From contig JAJTGU010000092.1 of assembly GCA_021297985.1 (NCBI GenBank), positions 1-52,295 on the forward strand: a stretch of 52,295 nt of DNA, given 5' to 3'. The position numbers and the translations under genes were made by a program. Below are positions 33,275 to 42,396 of this stretch, piece after piece. The first letter of the stretch is position 1, and each line of letters starts with the position of its first letter. A model generated the notes under the pieces. It searched no databases, had not been told where the DNA came from, and was given only the letters and a program-made list of their open reading frames with translations. This DNA is from Rubrivivax sp. GTDB lineage: Bacteria; Pseudomonadota; Gammaproteobacteria; Burkholderiales; Burkholderiaceae_C.

Positions 33275-35436
33275 CTGTGGAGCCGGCGGTCATCGGCCAG
33301 CCGCAGCCACGCCAACGCGGCGGCTTCGGCCGACGCCGCGTGGGCGCGCTGCTGCTGGTGGTGGCCGTGGCGCTGGTGGCGCCGCACCTGTTCAGCGGCA
33401 CCGAGCTGGTTCGCATCCGCCATGCCCTGGCCTTGGGTCCCGACTTTGTCCCCGCACGCGATGATTGGCGGCCCCCAGCGGTGCCGGCGGGCTACGTGAC
33501 CGAACGTGTTGCGCCGGCACCGTACTTCGTCGACCTGGTGGCGAAGCTGAATCTGGCCGCTCTGCCCGACGACTGGGCGCGCGCGCGGGCGATCACGCAG
33601 CATCTTCTGGGGTCGGCACCGGTGCTGGTCGGCGGGCCCGTCAAGGCCGGCCTCGTCAACACCCACTCCGCCATCGTGAATGAAGGGCGTGGCTACTGCG
33701 GCGACTACGTCCGCGCCTTCATGGCCATTGCCGGAGCGGCCGGCATGCAGGTGCGGCCGTGGGCGTTTTCTTTCGACGGCTTTGGCGGCCACGGCCACAT
33801 CTGGGTCGAGGTCTGGAACCCCGAACGGTCTCGGTGGCAGCTCGCCGATGTATTCGACAACTACTGGTTCTCGCGCGCGGATGACCCGCAGGTCCCCTTG
33901 TCGGCCCTGGAACTGCGCGACGCGATGCGCAGTGGCACGGCCTTGCAGCTGAACCTGCTCGACGAAGGCAGCCGGCCCGGGTACGTCGAGCCGGACAAGG
34001 CCTGGAACTACCTGCGACAGGGCGTGGCCGAGTGGTACCTGCCCTGGGGAAACAACCCGTTCACGTCAGACGCCGCCCCGGTGGTGCGCCTGTTCGCCGG
34101 CACCTCGCGCATCCTCGAAGGTGTGGGCGCCATCGCCTCCGGTGTGCAGCCCGGCATCCGCATCCTGGCCGAGCCCGGCAACGTTCAGCAGCGCGAGGCC
34201 ATGGCGCACCTGCGGATGCGCCTTCATGCCGCGATGCTGCTGGGTGTGCTGGGCCTGCTGTTGCTGGTCTGGCCGAGGCGAGCGGGTGCCGCGGCGGCGG
34301 CCTCGTCGGCCCCGCTGACGGCCGACACCTGGCCGCAGGTCTGCGTCGTCGGCCCGCTGCCACCGCCGTCCGGTGGCATGGCCAACCAGTGCGAGCAGCT
34401 GGTGCGGCTGCTGCAGGCCGAAGGTGCACGGGTCGAGCTGGTGCGGACCAACGCGCCGTATCGGCCGGCCTGGGCCGGGCGCGTGCCGATGCTGCGGGCG
34501 TTGTTCCGGTTGCTGCCCTACCTGCTGGCGCTGTGGCGGGCCTGCGGGCGGGTGCAGGTGATGCACGTGTTCGCCAACTCGGGCTGGGCCTGGCATCTGT
34601 GTGCGGCGCCCGCCCTGCGCATCGCCGCTTGGCGCGGCGTGCCGACGATCGTCAACTACCGGGGCGGGCAGGCCGATGACTTCTTCAGCGCCGCGCCGAT
34701 GCACGTCAAGCGCCACCTCGCCGCGGCCGCGCTGCGGGTGACGCCATCGGTGTTCCTGCAGCGGGTGTTTGCGCGCCACGGGTTGAGCGCCGAGATCATC
34801 CCGAACATCATCGACCTGCAGCGCTTTGCCTTTGCGCCACCCGTGACTGCAACCAGCGCCGGGCCGCATGTCGTCGTGACGCGCAACCTCGAGGCCATCT
34901 ACGACATCCCGACCGCCTTGCGCGCGTTTGCCCTGCTGCGTGCCAGCCACCCGAACGCCCGGCTCACGGTGGCGGGAAGCGGGCCTGAGCGGTCAGCGCT
35001 TCAGGACCTGGCCGCGTCGCTGGGCATCGCCGACGCGGTGCGCTTCAGCGGCCGGATCGAAAACGCCGACATCGGCGCGCTGTACGCCAGTGCCGACCTG
35101 ATGCTGAACCCGAGCACCGCCGACAACATGCCGATCTCCATCCTGGAGGCGCTGGCCAGCGGCGTGCCGGTGGTCAGCACACGCGCTGGCGGCATCCCGG
35201 ACATGGTTGAACACGGCCGCAGCGCTCTGCTCGTGCCGGTCGGTGACGCGCAGGCGATGGCCGAGCAGGCCCTGCGGGTGCTCGCCGATCCGGCACTGGC
35301 CGAGACCCTGCGTCGCAACGGCCAGGTCGAAGCCGCACGTTTTGCCTGGCCGCAAGTGCGCCAGCAGTGGCTCAGCGCCTATCGCCGTGCCGGCGTGGCT
35401 CGGACGGCCGATGTCGAACCCGCTTCGACGCGTTGA
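33271..35436 (+). CDS. Transglutaminase-like / GT4 glycosyltransferase fusion
   Basis: A 721-residue fusion starting at a GTG that overlaps the previous stop (GTGA). A membrane helix (about 23-41) leads to a transglutaminase-like domain with the triad Cys143 (GRGYCGDYVRAF), His176 (GHGHIWVEVW) and Asp193 (LADVFDNYW). A second helix (about 317-334) precedes a complete GT4 glycosyltransferase (about 355-715; PLPPPSGGMANQ, VVTRNLEAIYD, and NPSTADNMPISILEALASG with its Glu). Topology predicts a periplasmic transglutaminase-like half and a cytosolic transferase. The reading frame is continuous, without a frameshift. Each half is recognisable; the joint function is unknown. Confidence 0.88.
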   Translation: MTVEPAVIGQPQPRQRGGFGRRRVGALLLVVAVALVAPHLFSGTELVRIRHALALGPDFVPARDDWRPPAVPAGYVTERVAPAPYFVDLVAKLNLAALPDDWARARAITQHLLGSAPVLVGGPVKAGLVNTHSAIVNEGRGYCGDYVRAFMAIAGAAGMQVRPWAFSFDGFGGHGHIWVEVWNPERSRWQLADVFDNYWFSRADDPQVPLSALELRDAMRSGTALQLNLLDEGSRPGYVEPDKAWNYLRQGVAEWYLPWGNNPFTSDAAPVVRLFAGTSRILEGVGAIASGVQPGIRILAEPGNVQQREAMAHLRMRLHAAMLLGVLGLLLLVWPRRAGAAAAASSAPLTADTWPQVCVVGPLPPPSGGMANQCEQLVRLLQAEGARVELVRTNAPYRPAWAGRVPMLRALFRLLPYLLALWRACGRVQVMHVFANSGWAWHLCAAPALRIAAWRGVPTIVNYRGGQADDFFSAAPMHVKRHLAAAALRVTPSVFLQRVFARHGLSAEIIPNIIDLQRFAFAPPVTATSAGPHVVVTRNLEAIYDIPTALRAFALLRASHPNARLTVAGSGPERSALQDLAASLGIADAVRFSGRIENADIGALYASADLMLNPSTADNMPISILEALASGVPVVSTRAGGIPDMVEHGRSALLVPVGDAQAMAEQALRVLADPALAETLRRNGQVEAARFAWPQVRQQWLSAYRRAGVARTADVEPASTR

Positions 35437-35440
35437 TGCG

Positions 35441-36835
35441 ATGAGCGATCTCTACACGCGTCTGGCCAGTGGCGTGCTGTTCCCGCTGCACGAGCGGCTC
35501 AAGGGTCACGCCAGTGTCGCCGAACGGCGCCGGCTGGAGGCGTCCCAGTGGCTGGAGCCCGAGCAGATCCGCGCGCTGCAGGTGCAGCGACTGCGGGACT
35601 TCCTGGTCGACATCGGCAGACGCGTCCCGTACTGGCGCGACTTGTTCCGTGCGCAGCGGTTCGAGCCGGCATCGCTGCGCTCGGTGGCCGACCTGGCGGC
35701 GCTGCCGCTGCTGACCAAGGCCACGATCCGCCAGAACGCCGACGCGATGAAGGCCGAGGGCCATGGGCCGCTGTCGCGCTACAACACGGGCGGCTCGTCG
35801 GGCGAGCCGCTGGTGTTCTTCATCGGCAAGGCCCGCAAGAGCCACGACGTGGCCGCCAAGTGGCGCGCGACACGCTGGTGGGGCGTGGACATCGGCGACC
35901 GCGAGGCCGTGATCTGGGGCTCGCCCATCGAGCACGGCGCGCAGGACCGCGTCCGGGCCCTGCGCGACGGGCTGCTGCGCAGCACGCTGCTGCCGGCCTT
36001 CGAGATGTCGCCGCAGCGGCTGGACGAGTTTGTCGCCGCGCTGCGCCGCGAACGGCCGGCGATGGTGTTCGGCTACCCCTCGGCGATCGACCACATCGCG
36101 CGCCATGCCGAAAGCCGCGGCCAGCGGCTCGACGACCTCGGCATCCGAGTCGCCTTCGTCACCAGCGAGCGTCTGTACGACGAGCAGCGCTCGCGCATCC
36201 AGCGCATCCTCGGCTGCCCGGTCGCCAACGGCTATGGCGGACGCGACGCGGGCTTCATCGCCCACGAATGCCCTTCCGGCAGCCTGCACCTCAGCGCCGA
36301 GGACATCGTCGTCGAGACCGTCGACCCCGAAGGCCGGCCGGTGGCCGCGGGGCAGGCCGGAGAGATCGTGGTCACGCACCTGGCGACGGCTGAGTTTCCG
36401 TTCGTGCGCTACCGCACCGGAGATGTCGGCGTGCTCGACGTCGACACCCGCTGCGCCTGCGGCCGCGGGCTGCCGATCCTGCGCGAGTTGCAGGGGCGCA
36501 CGACCGACTTCGTCGTCGCCGCCGACGGCACCGTGATGCACGGGCTGGCGCTGATCTACGTCATCCGCGAACTGCCGCGCATCCAGAGCTTCAAGGTCGT
36601 GCAATGGAGCCGGCAGCGCACCGAGGTCAGCATCGTCCCCGAGCCGGGTTTCGATCCGGCGCTGCTGGCGCAGATCGCGGCCGGATTCCGCCGCCGGCTT
36701 GGCGATGCGGTGCAGGTCGACGTGTCTCTGGTCGAGGCGATCGCGCCCGAGAAGTCCGGCAAGCACCGCTACATCGTCAGCCACGCACTGACCGAACCGG
36801 CAGCGCCGGCCGCTGCAGGGGTCGCCCATGCGTGA
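35441..36835 (+). CDS. CapK/phenylacetate-CoA-ligase-like adenylating enzyme
   Basis: A 464-residue member of the CapK (coenzyme F390 synthetase/PaaK) branch of adenylate-forming enzymes. It has the ATP loop YNTGGSSGEPLVF, VFGYPSAIDHIA, NGYGGRDAGFIAHEC, a Cys pair in CACGRGL, FVRYRTGDVG and a C-terminal KSGKHRY. CapK relatives are frequent in capsule and EPS clusters and may activate a carboxylic acid for attachment to sugar. The start at 35441 is four bases past the previous stop. The 3' end overlaps the ligase-like gene by eight bases. Confidence 0.86.
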   Translation: MSDLYTRLASGVLFPLHERLKGHASVAERRRLEASQWLEPEQIRALQVQRLRDFLVDIGRRVPYWRDLFRAQRFEPASLRSVADLAALPLLTKATIRQNADAMKAEGHGPLSRYNTGGSSGEPLVFFIGKARKSHDVAAKWRATRWWGVDIGDREAVIWGSPIEHGAQDRVRALRDGLLRSTLLPAFEMSPQRLDEFVAALRRERPAMVFGYPSAIDHIARHAESRGQRLDDLGIRVAFVTSERLYDEQRSRIQRILGCPVANGYGGRDAGFIAHECPSGSLHLSAEDIVVETVDPEGRPVAAGQAGEIVVTHLATAEFPFVRYRTGDVGVLDVDTRCACGRGLPILRELQGRTTDFVVAADGTVMHGLALIYVIRELPRIQSFKVVQWSRQRTEVSIVPEPGFDPALLAQIAAGFRRRLGDAVQVDVSLVEAIAPEKSGKHRYIVSHALTEPAAPAAAGVAHA

Positions 36836-38249
36836 CGTCATCCTCGTGGCCTTGTTCGTCGTGCTGCTGCCGCTGGCGTTCAAGCATCCGGTGATCGGGG
36901 CCTACCTGTACACCTGGTTGTCGCTGATGAACCCGCACAAGCTGACCTATGGCTTTGCGCGCAGCCTGCCGTTCGCCCAGATTGCGGCGCTGGTGGTGCT
37001 GTTCACATTCTTCATGGCCAAGAAGCGCCAGAACCTGCCGTGGTCGCATCCCATCGTCGTTCTCCTGCTGGCGCTGCTGGCCTGGATGAGCATGACGTCG
37101 TTCTTCGCGATGGCGCCTGCCGATGCGGTCTTTGATCGCTGGTTCTTCGTGATGAAGATCCAGCTGATGCTGTTCGTCACCTGGGCGCTGATCGTCGACG
37201 GCAAGCAGCTCCGCGTGCTGGTCTGGGTGGTGACGCTGTCGGTCGCCTTCTTCGGCATCAAGGGCGGGGTCTGGACGGTGTTGACCGGTGGTGGCGGTCG
37301 CGTCTGGGGTCCACCCGGGGGCATGCTCCAGGGCAACAACGAGCTCGCGGTCGGACTCGTGATGCTGATGCCGATGTTGTACTTCCTTCGCGCGACCGAG
37401 TCGCGTGCCTGGGTCCGTCATCTGCTGCTGTTCTCCATGATCTCGTGTGCGTTTTCCATCCTCGGCAGCCAGTCGCGTGGCGCCTTGCTGGCCCTGGTCT
37501 CGATGGCCATGTTCCTCGGACTCAAGGGCAAGTACCCGGTCCGCACCAGTCTGGGCATCGTGGTGCTGTTGATGGTGGCCCTGGCCTTCATGCCCGACAC
37601 CTGGTCGGACCGAATGGACACGATCAAGACCTACCAGCAGGACGGCTCTGCGATGTCGCGCATCTGGACCTGGCAGACGCTGTTCAATGCTGCCGTCGAC
37701 CGGCCATTCGTCGGCGCCGGCTTCGTTGCCGACAACACCGCCGTGTTCTCGCGCTACGCCCCGCAAGGCGGGCAGTGGGAGGTCTTTGCCGGCGCGGTGT
37801 ACGTGGCGCACAGCATCTGGTTCCAGGTGATGGGCGAGCACGGCTTCGTCGGCTTCGGGCTGTTCATCGGCATCGGCGTCGCCACCTGGCTGAGCGCCGG
37901 TGGTGTCGCCCGGCGGGCCAAGGCGCTGGCCGACAAGCCGGGCGAGGGGGCCGATCTCGCGCTGTGGCTGCCGGTGCTGATGCGCATGGTGCAGGTCAGC
38001 CTGATCGGCTACGCCATCGGCGGCAGCTTCCTGAGCATCGCGTACCTCGACCTGCCGTACTACATCTGCGGGTTCGTCGTCATCGGTCACGCCATCGTGC
38101 GGCGCGTCGAGGCCGGGTTGCCGGTGCCGGGGACGCCGCCGAACTTTGCGGCACCCGCCCCATTGACGACCACACCGCGCGGTCCTTCGTTGGCGTCGGC
38201 CGGACTGAAAGGCCAGGTTCTGCCGCAAGCCGGCAAGGTGCCGCGATGA
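36828..38249 (+). CDS. O-antigen-ligase/Wzy-like membrane protein (TIGR03097-type)
   Basis: A 473-residue protein with about ten membrane helices and the Wzy_C/WaaL motif region (QSRGALLALVSMAMFL; SRIWTWQTLFNAAVDRPFVG; HSIWFQVMGEHG). The family is the exosortase A-associated putative O-glycosylation ligase. It may polymerise the EPS repeat or attach glycan to protein, possibly to PEP-CTERM proteins. No separate Wzy is seen in the window, so polymerisation is the simpler reading. The C-terminal 50 residues are a Pro/Ala-rich tail. Confidence 0.9.
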   Translation: MRDVILVALFVVLLPLAFKHPVIGAYLYTWLSLMNPHKLTYGFARSLPFAQIAALVVLFTFFMAKKRQNLPWSHPIVVLLLALLAWMSMTSFFAMAPADAVFDRWFFVMKIQLMLFVTWALIVDGKQLRVLVWVVTLSVAFFGIKGGVWTVLTGGGGRVWGPPGGMLQGNNELAVGLVMLMPMLYFLRATESRAWVRHLLLFSMISCAFSILGSQSRGALLALVSMAMFLGLKGKYPVRTSLGIVVLLMVALAFMPDTWSDRMDTIKTYQQDGSAMSRIWTWQTLFNAAVDRPFVGAGFVADNTAVFSRYAPQGGQWEVFAGAVYVAHSIWFQVMGEHGFVGFGLFIGIGVATWLSAGGVARRAKALADKPGEGADLALWLPVLMRMVQVSLIGYAIGGSFLSIAYLDLPYYICGFVVIGHAIVRRVEAGLPVPGTPPNFAAPAPLTTTPRGPSLASAGLKGQVLPQAGKVPR

Positions 38250-39247
38250 GTTCGCCCGACTCGATGGCCTGGCGCGCGGCCGCAGGCGTCGCCGACCTCT
38301 GGGCGCCGGATCGCCTCGCGATCCTGATCTTCCACCGCGTGCTGCCGGAGCCTGACCCGCTGTTCCCCGGCGAGATGCACGCCGCTCGCTTCGATGCCCT
38401 GATGGCGCGCGTGGCACGCGGCTTCAACGTGTTGACACTGGCCCAGGCGCTGGAGCGGCGCCGGCTGCAGCAGTTGCCACCGCGGGCGTTGGCGATCACG
38501 TTCGACGATGGCTATGCCGACAACGCGGACATCGCCCTGCCGATCCTGGAGCGCCACGGCCTGAAGGCGAGCTTTTTCGTTGCCAGCGGCTTCCTCGACG
38601 GCGGCCGGATGTGGAACGACAGTGCGATCGAGATCATTCGAGGTTGTCGCGAGCGCGAGCTCGACGCTTCGGACCTGGGCCTGGGGCTGCTGCCGCTGGG
38701 CGATGCCACGCAACGTCGACGGGCGATCGACGCCGTGCTGCCGCGTCTGAAGTACAGCCCGCTGGCCGAGCGCGAGCAAGGCCTCGCCGCGTTGGCCAAG
38801 GCGGCTGGTCATCCGGCCTTGCCCGACGACCTGATGATGAGCACGCAGAAGCTGCGACGCCTGCACCAGGCTGGCATGGAGATCGGCGGCCATACCCGTG
38901 ACCACCCGATCCTGCGTGTGCTGCCCGATGCCGATGCGCGCGAGCAGATCGTGGGCGGCCGGGAGCGTCTGCAAGACCTGCTTCAGGCGCCGGTGACCAG
39001 CTTCGCCTACCCCAATGGCCGTCCCGGACACGACTACGACCACCGGCATGTGGCGATGGTCCGCGAGGCCGGCTTCGCGGGGGCCGTGAGCACCGCCCAG
39101 GGCGTGGACGATGGCAGCAGCGATCGCTTCCAGCTCCCGCGCTTCACGCCCTGGGACACCGGCATGGCGCGCTGGATGGTGCGCCTGCTGCTGCAACGTG
39201 TCCGACCCGCTCCGACCGAGGTGGCGGCGGCAACGGCGGCCGCATGA
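38246..39247 (+). CDS. Second polysaccharide deacetylase (NodB-like)
   Basis: A 333-residue NodB-type deacetylase starting with an ATGA overlap. It has IFHRVLPEPDPLFPG, AITFDDGYADNADIAL (Asp pair), IGGHTRDHPILR (His motif) and FAYPNGRPGHDYD. No signal peptide is visible. It differs from the XrtA-type deacetylase at 17754-18620 and probably acts on another sugar or stage. Confidence 0.9.
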   Translation: MSSPDSMAWRAAAGVADLWAPDRLAILIFHRVLPEPDPLFPGEMHAARFDALMARVARGFNVLTLAQALERRRLQQLPPRALAITFDDGYADNADIALPILERHGLKASFFVASGFLDGGRMWNDSAIEIIRGCRERELDASDLGLGLLPLGDATQRRRAIDAVLPRLKYSPLAEREQGLAALAKAAGHPALPDDLMMSTQKLRRLHQAGMEIGGHTRDHPILRVLPDADAREQIVGGRERLQDLLQAPVTSFAYPNGRPGHDYDHRHVAMVREAGFAGAVSTAQGVDDGSSDRFQLPRFTPWDTGMARWMVRLLLQRVRPAPTEVAAATAAA

Positions 39248-40560
39248 CGGCGGGTCTGTTCGCGGCCGTGCTCGAGCCCTGGACCCGACGCCGGGCCTGG
39301 GGCCTGCTCGCGACCGTGGTGTTCCTCGGCATGGTGCTGCGGGCCCTGGCCGTGGTCGCGCTGGGCTCACCGCTGGAAAGCGACGAACTGGCCTACCACA
39401 GCATGGCCATCAACCTGCTGGGTGGCCAAGGCGTCGTCGACTTCATGGGCAACCGGGCGATGTACAACGTCGGCTACCCGTTGTTCGTCATCGTTCCGCT
39501 GTTTGCCGTCGTGGGCGACCACGTGGCGGCCCTGCACGCCCTGCAGGTCGTGCTCGGGGGCGTGACCGTGGTGCTGGTCTATGCGCTGGTCCGCACCGCC
39601 GGCGCGGGCCGGGGCGCGGCGGTGCTGGCCGCCGCCGCGTGGTCGTTCTATGTGCCCGCCATGACGATGGCCGAGTCGGTGCTGAAGGAGAACCTCCAGG
39701 TGCCGCTGATGCTGGGTCTGATGATGGCGATGCTGCACCTGGCCCGTGTGCCCGGCTGGCGGCCCGCGCTGGCCGTGGGCGTCGCTTTCGGCCTGCTGGC
39801 GCTGGTCGGCAACTCGGCACTGAGCCTCGCGCTGGCGGTACCGGTGGCGCTCTGGCTGGCGTGGAAGCGGCAGCGTGGGGACGCGGCCTCGGCTGTTGCG
39901 CCGACTCGCGCCGCGCTTGGCTACGCGGTGCTGATCGCGGTCGCCGCCGGGGCCATCGCCGCGCCCTGGATGTGGCGCAACGCGCAACAGATCGGCGCCC
40001 CGGTGCTCAACACCAACGGGGGCTTCAATCTGTACCTGGGCAACAACCCGGCTGCTACGGGCCGCTTCGTGTCCATTGCCGACACCCCGATGGCGCCGCG
40101 CTGGGAGGCACTGCGCCGCGAAGGCGAGGTGCTGGCGTCCGAAACGCTTCGACAGGAGGCTCTGGCCTGGGTGCGCGCCAATCCGGGTCGCTTCTTCGAA
40201 CTGGTGGTGCAGAAGGCGGTCTGGTTCTGGAGCCCGCCTGAGTCCAAACCCGGCATTGGAAGGCTTGAAGCCCTCGTCCGGATGGTCTGGTCGGCACAGT
40301 TCGTGGTGCTCGCCGCGGTGGCCGCCGTCGGGACGCTGCTGATGTGGCGGCATCTGCCGCGCGGCGCATGGGTGCTCTGGGCCGGCGTGCTGGGCTATTG
40401 GGTTGCGCACCTGCCGTTCTACGTCCTGACCCGTTACCGCGAGCCGGTGATGCCGCTGGTGGCCGCCATTGCGGCCATCGTGCTGGTGGCTGCGGTGGCC
40501 GCCTGGCGCCGCGGCGCAGCGTCTGCCGCGACCCGTCGCGGTCTCAGCTCCGCGCGGTGA
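39244..40560 (+). CDS. GT39-type (ArnT/PMT-like) membrane glycosyltransferase
   Basis: A 438-residue integral membrane protein with about ten helices. The first periplasmic loop carries ESDELAYHS, the acidic catalytic motif of the GT-C superfamily; RNAQQIGAPVLNTNGGF and GNNPAATGRF follow in a later loop. It should transfer a sugar from a polyprenyl-phosphate donor on the periplasmic side. Overlaps the deacetylase gene by four bases and runs 17 bases into the convergent small transporter gene. A match for the HAD-UbiA and SMR proteins encoded on the other strand. Confidence 0.85.
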   Translation: MTAGLFAAVLEPWTRRRAWGLLATVVFLGMVLRALAVVALGSPLESDELAYHSMAINLLGGQGVVDFMGNRAMYNVGYPLFVIVPLFAVVGDHVAALHALQVVLGGVTVVLVYALVRTAGAGRGAAVLAAAAWSFYVPAMTMAESVLKENLQVPLMLGLMMAMLHLARVPGWRPALAVGVAFGLLALVGNSALSLALAVPVALWLAWKRQRGDAASAVAPTRAALGYAVLIAVAAGAIAAPWMWRNAQQIGAPVLNTNGGFNLYLGNNPAATGRFVSIADTPMAPRWEALRREGEVLASETLRQEALAWVRANPGRFFELVVQKAVWFWSPPESKPGIGRLEALVRMVWSAQFVVLAAVAAVGTLLMWRHLPRGAWVLWAGVLGYWVAHLPFYVLTRYREPVMPLVAAIAAIVLVAAVAAWRRGAASAATRRGLSSAR

Positions 40561-40909
40561 GCACGATGCCGGCGACGATCAGCGCCACGCCGGCGATGCG
40601 TTGCGCATTGACGCTTTCACCGAGCAGCCAGCCGATGCCGACCGCCAGCGCAAAGCCGACGCCGACCAAGGGGTAGGCCTTGCTCACGTCCCACCGCGAC
40701 AGCACCGACAGCCACACCACCGCACCGAGCCCGTAGAGGGCAAAGCCGATGGCGATGCCCGGCACGGTGAACAGCTGAAGGATCGCCCCCGGTCTGGGCA
40801 GCGCCGCGAACGCCGCCTGGGCACGCTCCGCCGACATGCCGGCCTTCAGCGCGAACTGCGCCGCCACCGACATGCCGATGCTCAGCAAGGCCAGGAGCAG
40901 GATCTTCAT
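40544..40909 (-). CDS. Small SMR/EamA-type membrane protein (ArnE/ArnF-like)
   Basis: A 121-residue four-helix protein starting at ATG 40909, which overlaps the UbiA gene stop (ATGA); a GTG at 40918 is also possible. Helices are at about 3-17, 41-60, 66-90 and 96-116, with SVAAQFALKAGM near the start, as in ArnE/ArnF and other small multidrug-resistance folds. Probably flips a polyprenyl-linked sugar. Ends 17 bases inside the convergent GT39 gene. Confidence 0.8.
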   Translation of the reverse strand: MKILLLALLSIGMSVAAQFALKAGMSAERAQAAFAALPRPGAILQLFTVPGIAIGFALYGLGAVVWLSVLSRWDVSKAYPLVGVGFALAVGIGWLLGESVNAQRIAGVALIVAGIVLTARS

Positions 40910-42396
40910 TTCAACCACCAGGCGGCAACCGTGACCGCGACCATGCCGAGGATGGTGAGCCGGCTGCCCCGGTCGCGCAGCGCGAAGACGATGGGGTCGT
41001 CATGCATGACGCCGCGCGCGGTCTTGATCCACAGCCGGCTGAGCCAGTACATCAGGCCGATCGCGACCAGCCACAGCAGCCGCGCGTCGGCGTAACGGCC
41101 GATGGTGTCGGGCGCCCCGATGAACAGGCCGAACACGACGACCGACGACAGGCCGGCGCCGATCCCCAGCGGCCACAACACGACCAGATCGCCGACCTCG
41201 TAGTTGCGGCCACGGGTCCCGGTCTTGCCCTCGTGCTGCAGGGCCACGAGTTCGGCGCAGCGCTTGATCAGCGCCAGCGAAGCAAAGAGGAAGACCGAAA
41301 ACGCCAGCAGCCAGGTGCTGATCGTGACCTCGATCGCGATCGCACCGGCGAGCACGCGCCACGTGTACAGCACGGCCAGCGTGATCACGTCCAGCACGAC
41401 ATAGCGCTTGAGCGACCAGCTGTAGGCCGTTGTCACGACCACGTAGCCGACGAGCATCGCGAGAAAGGGCAGCGACAGCAGGGCCGCGATGCCCAGCCCG
41501 ACGCCCATCAGCACCGCGGCCACGGCCACGCCGTGGTGCGGCATCAGGGCGCCGCTGGCGAACGGGCGGTTCTTCTTGCTACGGTGCGCGCGGTCGCTCT
41601 CCAGATCCCACAGGTCGTTGCCGATGTAGGTGGCGCTGGCGGCGAGCGAAAACGCGATGAAGGCCGCCAGTGCCTCGAGCACCGGCACGAGGCTGGTGAA
41701 GGCAAAGGCGGTCAGCAGCGGCAGGAAGATCAGGACGTTCTTGACCCACTGGTGAACGCGCATCGCCTTGGCCCACAGCCGCAGGCTTCCTCCACCGTCG
41801 GGACCAAACGTCGCCAGTGTCGGTGTCTCGGAGCGGGCCCGGACGCGTGCCTGCAATGCGGGTGTCGTGCCGACCAGCACCGCCCCGGCGGAGCCTTCCC
41901 AGACCGCCAGATCGGCGGCGCTGTCGCCGCAGTAGACAAAGCGCTCGCCGAACCGCTCGCGCAGCGCGGCCAGCTTGGTGGGGCCCTTGAGGTTCAGGTC
42001 GCGGTCGCTGGCCAGGACCTCGTCGAACAAGCCCAGATGCGCCGCGACGCGCTCGGCGATGCGCCGATCCGCGGCGGTGGCCAGAACGATGCGACGACCC
42101 CGCGCGCGTTCGGCATGCAGGAAGGCGATGAAGTCCGCCCGCCAGGGCAGGTTCGCCGGGTCCAGCGCGACCCGGTCGCAGATGTAGGCCTTCAAGCTCG
42201 AGCGCCCGCCCAGAAGCGCGGGCAACAGGCCCGGAACAGCCAAGGGCCGTTGCTTGATCAGCAGAAGGGTCGACTCGATCAGCGTGTCGGTCGGGGTCAA
42301 GGTGCCGTCGAGGTCCACCACCAGCACGCAGTCGGCCACCTCGGCGGGCAACAGCGTCGCGGCCGCAGCGACGCTCGACTCCGAGAGATCGCTCAC
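40906..42396 (-). CDS. HAD phosphatase-UbiA prenyltransferase fusion (DPPR synthase-like)
   Basis: A 496-residue protein from a GTG (42396) that overlaps the decarboxylase stop (GTGA). The N-terminal HAD domain has DLDGTLTPTD (28-37), LATAADRR and YCGDSAADLAVWE. The C-terminal UbiA domain has about eight helices and the diphosphate-binding NDLWDLESDRAHRSKKNRP plus a second conserved loop (YSWSLKRYVVLD). The UbiA half is closest in pattern to decaprenyl-phosphate phosphoribosyltransferases, so the fusion may make polyprenyl-phosphate phosphoribose and remove its 5-phosphate. This is inference from motifs; the family is poorly studied. Confidence 0.84.
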   Translation of the reverse strand: MSDLSESSVAAAATLLPAEVADCVLVVDLDGTLTPTDTLIESTLLLIKQRPLAVPGLLPALLGGRSSLKAYICDRVALDPANLPWRADFIAFLHAERARGRRIVLATAADRRIAERVAAHLGLFDEVLASDRDLNLKGPTKLAALRERFGERFVYCGDSAADLAVWEGSAGAVLVGTTPALQARVRARSETPTLATFGPDGGGSLRLWAKAMRVHQWVKNVLIFLPLLTAFAFTSLVPVLEALAAFIAFSLAASATYIGNDLWDLESDRAHRSKKNRPFASGALMPHHGVAVAAVLMGVGLGIAALLSLPFLAMLVGYVVVTTAYSWSLKRYVVLDVITLAVLYTWRVLAGAIAIEVTISTWLLAFSVFLFASLALIKRCAELVALQHEGKTGTRGRNYEVGDLVVLWPLGIGAGLSSVVVFGLFIGAPDTIGRYADARLLWLVAIGLMYWLSRLWIKTARGVMHDDPIVFALRDRGSRLTILGMVAVTVAAWWLK

